Below are positions 1 through 6,638 of a stretch of DNA of 6,741 bases, in pieces. The notes beneath the pieces are model-generated. The model made no database searches and was not told where the DNA came from. It saw only the letters and a program-made list of their open reading frames with translations. Location: NCBI GenBank assembly GCA_027482985.1, contig JAIXVO010000441.1:1-6741 (forward strand), in the 5' to 3' direction. How positions within the stretch are numbered: position 1 is the stretch's first letter; every line of letters begins with the position of its first letter. Made by a program: the position numbers and the translations under genes. This DNA is from Cyanobacteriota bacterium. GTDB taxonomy: Bacteria > Cyanobacteriota > Cyanobacteriia > Leptolyngbyales > Leptolyngbyaceae.

Positions 1-36
1 CGTAATGCTATTTGGAGTGAGTGCTGCGATTAGAAC

Positions 37-792
37 TTACGAATGCAACACGTCTTTGATTTTGGCCTTAATTTCTTGTTCTTTTTGGGCTACAAAAGAA
101 CCCGCTTGAGCGAATTTCTCACTCTCTCCAGCTTGTGTTTTATCAACTGGATTCGCGGCACCCGCTTCCACTTCCGTCCGATTTTCGGCATACCAACCTT
201 TGGCAGTCTCCCAGTATTTCTCTAACTGGTGCTTCACCTGGTCATAGCGATCGCCATATTTCTCTAGCAAGCGCTCATCTAAAACGGCTAACTGCCCTCG
301 CAGCTTGGTATATTGCACCTGCACAGTCGCAAACTGTTTGCTTTCCCGAATTACGCCAACAATCTTCGCCAGCAGGGTTTTCATGTCTGTTGTCGATTGA
401 TGCGCTTCGGTTTCGATCGCCATCAGCGCCCCATCCACCTCGGCATCCAGTTGTTGGGTATGAGCATCCAACTCCGTCTGGAGTTGATCCATCTGGGACT
501 GGGTTTGGGCGATCGCTGTTTGGCGGGAGGACCGAATCCCATCAACGACTCCTTCCACCGATGCCGTCATATCGGCTTTCGCATCCTGCCCTTTCTCCTT
601 CACCAGATCGATCACAGCCGCGATCGCATCCTGCGCGATCGTGCGGATTTCGCCCGAACCTAATTTAATCTCACCCACGGCTTCTGCGACTGCCAGTTTC
701 ACGATTTCGCGAATGCGATCGCTGCGGACACTGCCTTCCTGCTTTGCTTTTTGCAAATCAGAGGCAATTCTTTCTTTCACATCTGTTGCCAT
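37..792 (-). CDS. Uncharacterised highly helical, LEA/apolipoprotein-like protein (251 aa)
   Basis: I do not recognise a named family. The 251-residue product has no cysteine, a single proline (P215), no signal peptide and no membrane segment, so it should be a soluble cytoplasmic protein. Residues 1-200 read as almost continuous amphipathic helix rich in Ala, Gln, Glu, Asp and Lys. Residues 85-135, built of Gln/Asp/Glu-spaced heptads, look coiled-coil forming. An aromatic, charged patch follows (Y193, W194, W200, Y201), then a polar linker with P215, then a short Lys/Glu C-terminal helix. This composition resembles LEA-like or apolipoprotein-like helical proteins, so a stress-protective, scaffolding or membrane-surface role is possible, but that is inference. 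The ATG at 792 is well supported by AAAGGAG at 801-807, 8 nt upstream. The gene lies 151 bp downstream of the DUF1232 gene on the same strand, with a stem-loop between them, so it may have its own promoter. The coding call is firm; the function is unknown. Confidence 0.85.
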   Translation of the reverse strand: MATDVKERIASDLQKAKQEGSVRSDRIREIVKLAVAEAVGEIKLGSGEIRTIAQDAIAAVIDLVKEKGQDAKADMTASVEGVVDGIRSSRQTAIAQTQSQMDQLQTELDAHTQQLDAEVDGALMAIETEAHQSTTDMKTLLAKIVGVIRESKQFATVQVQYTKLRGQLAVLDERLLEKYGDRYDQVKHQLEKYWETAKGWYAENRTEVEAGAANPVDKTQAGESEKFAQAGSFVAQKEQEIKAKIKDVLHS

Positions 793-800
793 AACGCCAA

Positions 801-807
801 CTCCTTT
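801..807 (-). promoter_or_regulatory. Shine-Dalgarno site of the 251-aa gene
   Basis: On the minus strand this reads AAAGGAG, 8 nt before the ATG at 792. It is a near-consensus ribosome binding site at ideal spacing and is the main reason for choosing this start. Confidence 0.8.
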
Positions 808-896
808 ACATCATCCAGGGAACTTATCAACACAAACACACGACTTGCCGACTAACCAACTTCAAACTCAAACTAGCACTGTGGCTAGGACATGAA

Positions 897-929
897 GCAT
901 GAGGTATTAACCCTTAATCTCACTCATGC
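897..929 (-). terminator. Stem-loop between the DUF1232 and 251-aa genes; possible terminator
   Basis: GCATGAG (897-903) pairs with CTCATGC (923-929). An inner stem, ATTAA (906-910) with TTAAT (914-918), closes a CCC loop. An alternative outer pairing, ATGAGG (899-904) with CCTCAT (929-934), competes with it. The element sits 14 bp past the stop codon of the upstream DUF1232 gene, where a terminator would be expected. No T-run follows on the minus strand, so a classical intrinsic terminator is not shown; cyanobacterial terminators often lack a clear U-tract. It could equally be an mRNA-stabilising hairpin. Confidence 0.35.
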
Positions 930-943
930 CTCATCCTTCAGAC

Positions 944-1240
944 TTAACTCAAGGGCATTGCTTTAATATCTACCGTTGCCGCATCAGTGGGCGATTGCTC
1001 TTTCTTCGTCTTGCGACGTTCTACCAACAGTTGCGAGACTTCAGTTACTACTATGGTGGCAAGTAACCCATCATCAATCCATCCCACGATAGGTAGAGCA
1101 TCGGGAGCCAAATCAAACGGGTTGAGCAAATACACCAACGAACCCGCGATCGCCCAGCCGCGATATTTCGGATTACGAATTACGGACCGCAATGCCGTAT
1201 AAATCCAGGATGTAAAGGCTCTCAAAAATGACCGTTTCAT
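944..1240 (-). CDS. YkvA/DUF1232 family small membrane protein (98 aa)
   Basis: The 98-residue product carries the full DUF1232 (YkvA) signature: Y37, P41, D43, P46, D47, P50, G53 and the D56-D57 pair, in the pattern YxxxPxDLxPDxxPxxGxxDD. Two hydrophobic stretches, about 27-42 and 51-73, flank or include the motif. They suggest a small inner-membrane protein with a basic N-terminus (K2, R3, R7) and a polar C-terminal tail (75-98). The family is widespread in bacteria and has no settled biochemical function, although envelope roles are often suggested. An in-frame GTG at 1279 would add 13 residues. I prefer the ATG at 1240 because GAAGGAG lies just upstream (1252-1258) and a promoter-like sequence overlaps the GTG. 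It lies 242 bp downstream of the efflux pump gene beyond a palindromic repeat, so it is probably a separate transcript. Family assignment is confident; role is unknown. Confidence 0.9.
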   Translation of the reverse strand: MKRSFLRAFTSWIYTALRSVIRNPKYRGWAIAGSLVYLLNPFDLAPDALPIVGWIDDGLLATIVVTEVSQLLVERRKTKKEQSPTDAATVDIKAMPLS

Positions 1241-1251
1241 GGATTGGTTAA

Positions 1252-1258
1252 CTCCTTC
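1252..1258 (-). promoter_or_regulatory. Shine-Dalgarno site deciding the DUF1232 start
   Basis: On the minus strand this reads GAAGGAG, with GGAG 11 nt before the ATG at 1240. The spacing is slightly long but usable. The alternative GTG start at 1279 has no comparable purine-rich site at a suitable distance, so this site favours the 98-residue product. Confidence 0.6.
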
Positions 1259-1262
1259 AATT

Positions 1263-1293
1263 GCTATATTTATCCTCACCGATCCATCGTCAA
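1263..1293 (-). promoter_or_regulatory. Weak candidate sigma-70 promoter for the DUF1232 gene
   Basis: The minus strand has TTGACG (1288-1293), a good -35 match. AT-rich DNA containing AATATA (1265-1270, 17-bp spacer) and the overlapping TATAGC (1263-1268, 19-bp spacer) lies downstream. The -35 is convincing but the -10 is poor. If real, the transcript would start downstream of the GTG at 1279, supporting translation from 1240. Confidence 0.3.
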
Positions 1294-1380
1294 AAATCTG
1301 GTGTGGAAAACCCTTATCGAAGTCGTATTAATCCCACCTACTGAGCCAATTCAGCCTGAAATAGAAATACAGCCAAGGTA

Positions 1381-1442
1381 GGCTGCTGTTAGCGCAGCGT
1401 AACGCAGCGCCAGAAATCGATTGATGCGTTACAGCTAGAGCC
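1381..1442. repeat. Cyanobacterial palindromic intergenic repeat (GCGTTACGCTGCGCTAAC type)
   Basis: The stretch contains nested inverted repeats. GTAACGCA (1399-1406) pairs perfectly with TGCGTTAC (1425-1432) across an 18-nt loop. GCTGT (1384-1388) can pair with ACAGC (1431-1435), GGCT (1381-1384) with AGCC (1439-1442), and the 1381-1411 part folds imperfectly on itself. The core resembles the GCGTTACGCTGCGCTAACGC palindromes I recall between genes of Nostoc-like and other filamentous cyanobacteria. It begins about 40 bp past the pump stop codon, so in the transcript it could act as a terminator or 3' end stabiliser for the efflux operon. No T-run follows. The structure is visible directly; family membership is from memory. 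Confidence 0.6.
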
Positions 1443-1482
1443 TAAAACATCGTACAAAATTCAATTTGATTTAATGCTCTCC

Positions 1483-4400
1483 TTAAGGACTGGAGGGGCT
1501 CTCTTGCTCCGTGGTAAACGGCGTAATGGCAGGTTCCCGATCGCGTTCCATCACTGCACCCTTGCCCTCCCGCGTCGGCTCACCAGCAGACGGCGGAGTC
1601 GGGGGGCGACGGTCTTTCCAGCGGGCTTCGAGGGACTTAATCACCACATACAGGACGGGCACAATGAACAAACTGAGGATCGTCGCGACGACCATCCCAC
1701 CTACCACAGCAGTCCCCAAAGATTGACGAGAAGCGGCTCCGGCACCCGTTGCCAGCAAGAGGGGAACGGCACCAATGATGGTCGCGATCGCCGTCATCAA
1801 AATTGGGCGTAAGCGTTCCCGACAGGACTCCAGTGCCGCTTTCACCACACTCAAACCCGCTTCGCGTCCCTGGTTGGCAAACTCCACAATCAAAATACTG
1901 TTCTTACTCGCCATCCCAATCAACATGACAAACCCAATTTGGGTATAGACATCATTCGCCCCACCTCGCAGCAGCACCGCCACCAGCGCCCCTAAAATCG
2001 CCAGGGGCACCGTCAGCATGATGATGATTGGGTCAACGTAATTTTCGTACTGCGCCGCCAGCGTCAGGAAGACGAAGATAATTCCCAAGCCAAAGATGAT
2101 GAAGGACGAACTCCCGGCTTGCAATTCTTCCAGCGATAAGCCCGACCATTCATAGCCAAAGCCTTTGGGTAAAGTTTCCTGCGCCACTGCTTCCATCGCC
2201 TGCAACGCTTGCCCAGAACTGACTCCCGGTGAAGGCGTGCCCGTAATGTTAATCGAGCGGTACAGGTTGTAGTGGGGAATGATCGAGGGGCCAATGGTTT
2301 GCGTCACCCGCACCAAATTCGCCAGCGGAATCATCTTACCTGCCTGCGATCGCACATACAGCCGCTTAATGTCGTCCGGATTCGAGCGAAACTGGCTATC
2401 CGCCTGCACATACACGCGATACGCCCGATTGAACTGGTTAAAGTCGTTCACATAGGTCGATCCCAACAACACTTGCAACGTGCTGAACACGTCTTCCACC
2501 GACACCTGCAGCTGATTTGCCCGATCGCGATCGACTTCCACCGTAATTTGCGGCGTGTTGGCATTGAACGTCGGCCGTAACCCCGTCAACTGCGGACTTT
2601 GCGGCGTGGGGTAAGTCGTGGCGCGAGCCATAAACTTGCCTAACACTTCGCCCATCGTATTAAAGCCAAAGCCAGTGCGGTCTTGTAGATAGAAATCAAA
2701 GCCCCCGAATTGGCCTAACCCTTGAATCGAGGGGGGGGCGATCGGGATCACGGTGGCTTCTTTAATTGCAATCATCTTGGGGAACAGCCCGAAGGGTTTC
2801 GGGAAGAAGCCGCCCACGACTGCTTGTACTGATTGGTCAGCTCCACGTCGTTCTTCCCAGGGTTTAAGCAGGGTAAAAATCAACCCGTTGTTGGGGGTTG
2901 ATCCACTAAAGCTAAAACCCCCGATCGCAAACACACTCGCTACTTCCGGTTGGGCTTTCAGCAGCGCTTCCGCCTGTTCCAACACTTTTTCCGTATAGCT
3001 GAGGGAAACCCCCTCCGGAGCCTGCACGATGGTAATAAAGTAACCCTGGTCTTCTTCCGGTAAAAAGCCCCCCGGCACGATGGTATAGACCCAGTAAGTG
3101 AGCGCCAGCAACGCCGCAAACACGCCCAGGACAAGATTTTTTCGCTTGATGAAGCCCCGCACGTTATCGCCGTAGCGTTCCCGTGTGTGGTCGATCGCCC
3201 GATTGATCCGGTTAAAGAACCAGTTATTGGGAGTCTGGCCTTGTTTCAACAACAGCGCCGACATCATCGGGGTGAAGGTGATGGCGTTGAAGGTGGACAC
3301 CAGAATGGCGAAGGCGATCGTCAGCGCAAATTGTTTATAGAGTTGTCCCGTCGTCCCAGGGAAAAAGGCGACGGGCACGAAGACCGTCATCAACACCAAT
3401 GAGGTGGCAATGACGGCTCCAAATAACGCATTCATCGAGGCGATCGCCGCATCCACTGGCCGCATCCCCTCATCCTGAATCCGGCGGGTGACATCTTCCA
3501 CAATCACGATCGCGTCATCTACCACCAGTCCCGTCGCCAGGGTCAGGGCAAACAGCGTGAGGGTATTGATCGAGAAGTTAAATGCCTTGACGAACACGAA
3601 AGTCCCAATAAAGGCAACCGGAATCGCGATCGACACCACCAACGCGGCCCGCCAATTTTGCAGAAACAGGAAGATCACCAGGATCACCAGCCCGATCGCC
3701 TGCAACAGCGACACGACCACCTCTTCCGCCCCCGCTTCAATGAAGCTCGTGGTATCAAACGCCACGGCATAGCGCATCCCCGGCGGGAAGCTGGTTTCCA
3801 GCCGTTTCATTTCCTCTTTGACGGCATGTGCCACATCCAACGCATTACTGCCAAATTGCTGCGTCACCCCTAAACCAATCCCCTGGTGGGTTGTGCCCTC
3901 TGGCGGCGTAAACCGCAACACCGAACTATAGTTCTCAGCGCCCAACTCCGCCCGTCCCACATCCCGCAAGCGCACCAGCACGCCATTCTCAGCCGTTCTC
4001 ACGACGACACTATTGAATTCTTCGACGCTTTGCAGTCGGCCCTGCGCCGTCACCGCATACTGGTATTCCTGGCCTGGTTTGGTGGGGGGTTGCCCAATTT
4101 GCCCCGCCCCCACTTGCAAGTTCTGCGATCGCAGTGCCGCCGTCACATCCTGCGGCGTTAACCCGCGACTGGCGAGCTTTTCCGGGTCGAGCCACAGCCG
4201 CATGGCATACTTCCGTTCGCCAAAAATCTGTACGCCTCCCACGCCTTTAATCCGCTTCAAGGCATCGGCAATGTAGAGATCGGCGTAATTGCTCAGGTAA
4301 ACGTCATCATAAACATCCTGCTGGCCGTTCGGCTGACGATCTGAGTAGACCCCGATCGCCAGCAAAAAGTTATTGTTCGCCTTGGAAACCTGCACCCCCG

Positions 4401-4785
4401 TTTGGGTCACTGGTCCCGGCAACCGCGATTGCACGGTCGAAACCCGATTCTGGACATCCACCGCCGCAATGTCCTGATCGGTGCCCAGGTCAAAGGTCAG
4501 ATTAATGATGCTCGTCCCGTCATTAGAACTGGTAGAGGAAATATATTTCACCCCGCGAATCCCGTTCAGTTCCCGTTCCAGAATGTTGGTCACGGTCGAT
4601 TCGACGACTTCCGCACTGGCTCCCACATAGTTCGAGGTGACGGTTACCTGCGGCGGCGCAATTTCGGGATATTGGGCGATCGGCAAAGTGGGAATACAGG
4701 CAATCCCCAACAAGGTCACGACAATCGAACAGACCGTGGCAAACACGGGTCGTTTAATGAAGAAATCCGAGATGGAAAGAATCAT
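1483..4785 (-). CDS. RND multidrug efflux pump, HAE1/AcrB family (inner-membrane permease)
   Basis: The 1100-residue product is a full-length HAE1-type resistance-nodulation-division pump, which exports amphiphilic compounds in exchange for protons as a trimer. It opens with the typical FFIKRPVFATV segment and TM1 (about 12-31). A large periplasmic loop follows, then TM2-6 (about 355-512), TM7 (550-570), a second periplasmic loop, and TM8-12 (about 893-1049). The proton relay is complete: D423-D424 in GLVVDDAIVIVE, K961 in GMASKNSILIVEF, and R991 and T998 in RLRPILMT, matching AcrB D407/D408, K940, R971 and T978. The second loop has IGGFSFSGS (621-629) at the switch-loop position and GFDFYLQDR (695-703). 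The ATG at 4785 lies 13 bp after the adaptor stop codon and has almost no Shine-Dalgarno sequence, suggesting translational coupling. A Pro/Glu-rich cytoplasmic tail (1053-1100) makes it longer than AcrB (1049). The substrate cannot be read from the sequence. Confidence 0.97.
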   Translation of the reverse strand: MILSISDFFIKRPVFATVCSIVVTLLGIACIPTLPIAQYPEIAPPQVTVTSNYVGASAEVVESTVTNILERELNGIRGVKYISSTSSNDGTSIINLTFDLGTDQDIAAVDVQNRVSTVQSRLPGPVTQTGVQVSKANNNFLLAIGVYSDRQPNGQQDVYDDVYLSNYADLYIADALKRIKGVGGVQIFGERKYAMRLWLDPEKLASRGLTPQDVTAALRSQNLQVGAGQIGQPPTKPGQEYQYAVTAQGRLQSVEEFNSVVVRTAENGVLVRLRDVGRAELGAENYSSVLRFTPPEGTTHQGIGLGVTQQFGSNALDVAHAVKEEMKRLETSFPPGMRYAVAFDTTSFIEAGAEEVVVSLLQAIGLVILVIFLFLQNWRAALVVSIAIPVAFIGTFVFVKAFNFSINTLTLFALTLATGLVVDDAIVIVEDVTRRIQDEGMRPVDAAIASMNALFGAVIATSLVLMTVFVPVAFFPGTTGQLYKQFALTIAFAILVSTFNAITFTPMMSALLLKQGQTPNNWFFNRINRAIDHTRERYGDNVRGFIKRKNLVLGVFAALLALTYWVYTIVPGGFLPEEDQGYFITIVQAPEGVSLSYTEKVLEQAEALLKAQPEVASVFAIGGFSFSGSTPNNGLIFTLLKPWEERRGADQSVQAVVGGFFPKPFGLFPKMIAIKEATVIPIAPPSIQGLGQFGGFDFYLQDRTGFGFNTMGEVLGKFMARATTYPTPQSPQLTGLRPTFNANTPQITVEVDRDRANQLQVSVEDVFSTLQVLLGSTYVNDFNQFNRAYRVYVQADSQFRSNPDDIKRLYVRSQAGKMIPLANLVRVTQTIGPSIIPHYNLYRSINITGTPSPGVSSGQALQAMEAVAQETLPKGFGYEWSGLSLEELQAGSSSFIIFGLGIIFVFLTLAAQYENYVDPIIIMLTVPLAILGALVAVLLRGGANDVYTQIGFVMLIGMASKNSILIVEFANQGREAGLSVVKAALESCRERLRPILMTAIATIIGAVPLLLATGAGAASRQSLGTAVVGGMVVATILSLFIVPVLYVVIKSLEARWKDRRPPTPPSAGEPTREGKGAVMERDREPAITPFTTEQESPSSP
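2731..2738. repeat. Mononucleotide run G8 (C8 in the pump coding strand)
   Basis: Eight consecutive G on the plus strand encode part of Ala683-Pro684-Pro685 of the pump (GCC CCC CCC). The run is intact and in frame here. A one-base slip would truncate the pump before its last five membrane helices. Confidence 0.95.
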
Positions 4786-4798
4786 GGTGATGCCAGTA

Positions 4799-6226
4799 TC
4801 AGGGTTTCGATGCCGCGATCGGGGTGCAGTTCTGCAATTGCAAAATCCCGGAGGTCACGATGCGATCGCTCGCCGTCACCCCTTCAATCACTTCTTGATT
4901 GTTGCCGATGATTTTGCCCAACTTGATCGGCTTTTGGACTGCCGTCAGTTGCGTCGGTTCGACTTTTACCGGGGGTCCCTGCCCCGCCGCAGGCGCTTTA
5001 CAGCCAGAGTCCTGAAAGGGTTGGGCAACGAAGATGAAGTCTCTACCGCCTAAGCGTGAAATGGCTGTGGTGGGCACCGTCACGCCGGGACTGGTAGACC
5101 AGACAACGCGCGTCCGGACAAATTGCGCCGTCCGCAGTTGCCCCGCGTTGGTAAATCGCGCTTTGGCCTGTACCGATTGGGTCGTGGGATCAACACTGGG
5201 CGAGATGAAGGAAATCCGTCCCGTTTGTAAGACGCGATCGCGATTATCCAGCAACTTCACGGGTAAGCCTGCCCGTAAGTCCCCCGCCCGTTCCAGTGGC
5301 ACCTGGATTTGCACTTCCAACTGGTCATTTTGGGTCAAGGTCAGTAATTGGGTGCCCGTATCCACAAAATCCCCCACTTTGGCGGGAATGTTGCCCACCA
5401 CTCCGGTAAAGGGTGCGGCGATCGTATAGAACTGCAACTGCGCCTGACCTTCGTTGATATTGGCCTGCGATTGTTGGAGCGCCCGTTGATAGCGATTGAC
5501 CGTTGCCTGGGTGCGATTGATTGCCGATCGCTGAGCCTGAATATTAGCGTCCGCCTGCCGCAGTGCTGCCTGCGCCGTTTGCAAGGCATTTAACCGCTGA
5601 TCCAAAATCTGCCGACTGCTGGCTCCCTGGTTATACAGATCTAAGTAGCGTTCATACTCCCGTTGATTCAATTGCACATTGGAGAGCGCGGAAGCTCGCT
5701 GGGCTTGGAGCGATCGCAGGGTGTCGTTGGCGTTGGCAACATCGGCCTGGGCGGCCTCCACTTCGGCGGCGGCAGTCGCAGCGGCAGCAGTTCGACTAGA
5801 AACCTGCGCTTGCTGTTCGGCGGCATCAATTTGCAGCAACCGTTGGCCCTGTTGGACGCGATCGCCCGCCTGCACAAAAATTGCATCAATCTGCCCACTA
5901 ACCCGTGGCTGCAACGTTACCGACTGGCGGGAATCGAGACTGGCAGCATAATCAGAGGCATCTTCAATCGTGGCGGTTTGCGGATTACTCAAATCCACTT
6001 CTGTAAATTGCGGCTTCATCTGACTAAACATCAGAATCGGGAAAATAATCCGATTAAAGACAATCCACCCAATCCCGCCTAAAATCGCCAGACCGATCAA
6101 ACTTGGCACCAAAAATCGCTTGGGCGATCGCGATGGGTTGGCTGGAGCGGGGGTATCCAACTCGTCAATATCTTGCCCCCCGGTGGCTGGAACCGTCGTC
6201 GAAGAACCCGTCTCTTTACCACTCAT
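4799..6226 (-). CDS. RND efflux periplasmic adaptor subunit (membrane fusion protein, HlyD/AcrA family)
   Basis: This 475-residue adaptor should bridge the downstream pump to an outer-membrane channel. A Pro-rich cytoplasmic N-terminus (1-36) precedes one hydrophobic anchor (about 38-67), with no lipobox Cys, so it is anchored by a helix rather than as a lipoprotein like AcrA. Next come the first lipoyl half (101-135, with SGQIDAIFVQAGDRVQQGQ), a long Ala/Gln-rich alpha-hairpin (136-265), the second lipoyl half (267-300, with APFTGVVGNIPAKVGDFVDTG), a beta-barrel (about 302-375) and a membrane-proximal domain (376-475). The hairpin tip carries R193-x3-L197-x6-S204, the RLS signature of TolC-docking adaptors. 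Only two cysteines exist, C409 and C467, both in the last domain. I chose the ATG at 6226, with AGAGAG 6 nt upstream; a TTG at 6244 would add six residues. It is the first gene of a two-gene operon with the pump. Confidence 0.95.
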   Translation of the reverse strand: MSGKETGSSTTVPATGGQDIDELDTPAPANPSRSPKRFLVPSLIGLAILGGIGWIVFNRIIFPILMFSQMKPQFTEVDLSNPQTATIEDASDYAASLDSRQSVTLQPRVSGQIDAIFVQAGDRVQQGQRLLQIDAAEQQAQVSSRTAAAATAAAEVEAAQADVANANDTLRSLQAQRASALSNVQLNQREYERYLDLYNQGASSRQILDQRLNALQTAQAALRQADANIQAQRSAINRTQATVNRYQRALQQSQANINEGQAQLQFYTIAAPFTGVVGNIPAKVGDFVDTGTQLLTLTQNDQLEVQIQVPLERAGDLRAGLPVKLLDNRDRVLQTGRISFISPSVDPTTQSVQAKARFTNAGQLRTAQFVRTRVVWSTSPGVTVPTTAISRLGGRDFIFVAQPFQDSGCKAPAAGQGPPVKVEPTQLTAVQKPIKLGKIIGNNQEVIEGVTASDRIVTSGILQLQNCTPIAASKP

Positions 6227-6232
6227 GGAAAA

Positions 6233-6238
6233 CTCTCT
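6233..6238 (-). promoter_or_regulatory. Shine-Dalgarno site deciding the adaptor start
   Basis: On the minus strand this reads AGAGAG, 6 nt before the ATG at 6226. It is a moderate site, but well spaced for the ATG. It lies downstream of the alternative TTG at 6244, which it therefore cannot serve. Confidence 0.55.
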
Positions 6239-6244
6239 AGACAA

Positions 6245-6275
6245 AGGTGAACAGTCGCCTACAACGGCAACACCT
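6245..6275 (-). promoter_or_regulatory. Possible leader hairpin before the adaptor ribosome binding site
   Basis: AGGTG (6245-6249) pairs with CACCT (6271-6275), and GCC (6257-6259) with GGC (6266-6268) inside the loop. In the operon mRNA this imperfect stem would end 6 nt before the AGAGAG site, where it could affect initiation. It is short enough to be chance. Confidence 0.25.
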
Positions 6276-6300
6276 GCAATCGCCTGCGATCGCTAAACCT

Positions 6301-6420
6301 GAATCAACGGTTTCAAAAACTAATCTTTCAAAAGGATTAAAACGACTCAAAGAACTGTTTTTAACTAAGGAAATATCTAACTTTTCAGGTGAATTAACAA
6401 TTAGTAATGCCAGGGTACTA
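6301..6420 (-). promoter_or_regulatory. AT-rich presumed promoter/leader region of the efflux operon
   Basis: This 120-bp block is about 30% GC by hand count, much lower than the neighbouring genes, and lies 75-195 bp before the adaptor start. On the minus strand, TTGTTA (6395-6400) and TAGATA (6374-6379) form the best promoter-like pair I can see, but their 15-bp spacer is short. The location and composition support a promoter region; the exact hexamers do not. Confidence 0.35.
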
Positions 6421-6457
6421 CGGCGGTGATAAATCATCATCATCCCCTTGAATCACC

Positions 6458-6484
6458 CGATTGGACGATGGCGTGAATCAATCG
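6458..6484. repeat. Short inverted repeat CGATTG/CAATCG
   Basis: CGATTG (6458-6463) pairs perfectly with CAATCG (6479-6484) across 15 nt. The heptamer TGAATCA occurs at 6449-6455 and again at 6474-6480, 25 bp apart, overlapping this element. It may be an operator or an RNA hairpin, or chance. Confidence 0.4.
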
Positions 6485-6490
6485 CCTAGA

Positions 6491-6506
6491 GCTGTTACCA
6501 CACAGC
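6491..6506. repeat. Short inverted repeat GCTGT/ACAGC
   Basis: GCTGT (6491-6495) pairs with ACAGC (6502-6506) across a 6-nt loop. It is a small hairpin and notable mainly because it belongs to a series of hairpins in this region. Confidence 0.35.
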
Positions 6507-6546
6507 CTTGTCCCCCACGAGTCAACCCCATCATGCTAGACCATCA

Positions 6547-6559
6547 CGGCTGTCAGCCG
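6547..6559. repeat. Palindrome CGGCTG-T-CAGCCG
   Basis: Two perfect 6-bp half-sites flank a single central T. As DNA this is a compact operator-like dyad; as RNA it forms a 5-bp stem with a 3-nt loop. Confidence 0.5.
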
Positions 6560-6567
6560 CAGTCGGT

Positions 6568-6609
6568 CGAGCGGTGGAACTTCCCCGCAAGGCGATCGCC
6601 CACCGCTCG
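6568..6609. repeat. Strong GC-rich hairpin with a HIP1 site in its loop
   Basis: CGAGCGGTGG (6568-6577) and CCACCGCTCG (6600-6609) are perfect 10-bp inverted repeats around a 22-nt loop. The loop contains the palindrome GGCGATCGCC (6591-6600, its last base shared with the right arm), which includes HIP1. No T-run follows on either strand, so it is not a classical terminator. It may be part of a palindromic repeat or a structured leader. Confidence 0.65.
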
Positions 6610-6638
6610 CATCAGTCTGTAGCGTCCATCAATAGATT

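Noticed and set aside
135..668. Plus-strand open frame of 177 codons opposite the helical protein gene
   Set aside because: It is antisense to a gene with an ideal ribosome binding site. Its Pro/Ser/His/Arg-rich product is typical of a reverse-strand shadow.
863..874. Tandem TCAAAC-type hexamer repeat
   Set aside because: There are only two short copies, with no further periodicity, so chance is the simplest explanation.
1241..1279. Thirteen-residue N-terminal extension of the DUF1232 protein from the GTG at 1279
   Set aside because: It lacks its own ribosome binding site, while the ATG at 1240 has GAAGGAG upstream. The extension also overlaps a promoter-like sequence.
1350..1360. Small palindrome TTCAG-C-CTGAA upstream of the DUF1232 gene
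   Set aside because: It has 5-bp half-sites with nothing else tying it to a regulator, and it lies well upstream of the promoter-like sequence. It is too short to call an operator.
4402..4911. Plus-strand open frame of 169 codons across the adaptor-pump junction
   Set aside because: It is antisense to two clearly identified genes, and its Arg/Gly/His-rich composition is typical of a shadow frame.
6247..6429. Plus-strand open frame of 60 codons starting with GTG
   Set aside because: It has no Shine-Dalgarno site, lies in the presumed promoter/leader of the opposite-strand operon, and resembles no family I recognise.
6237..6443. Minus-strand open frame of 68 codons ending just before the adaptor gene, with AAGGGG before its ATG codons
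   Set aside because: A leader peptide is conceivable, but the product is low quality (for example a CRCCRCRR patch encoded by leader DNA) and spans the AT-rich presumed promoter. I see no sign of selection for coding.
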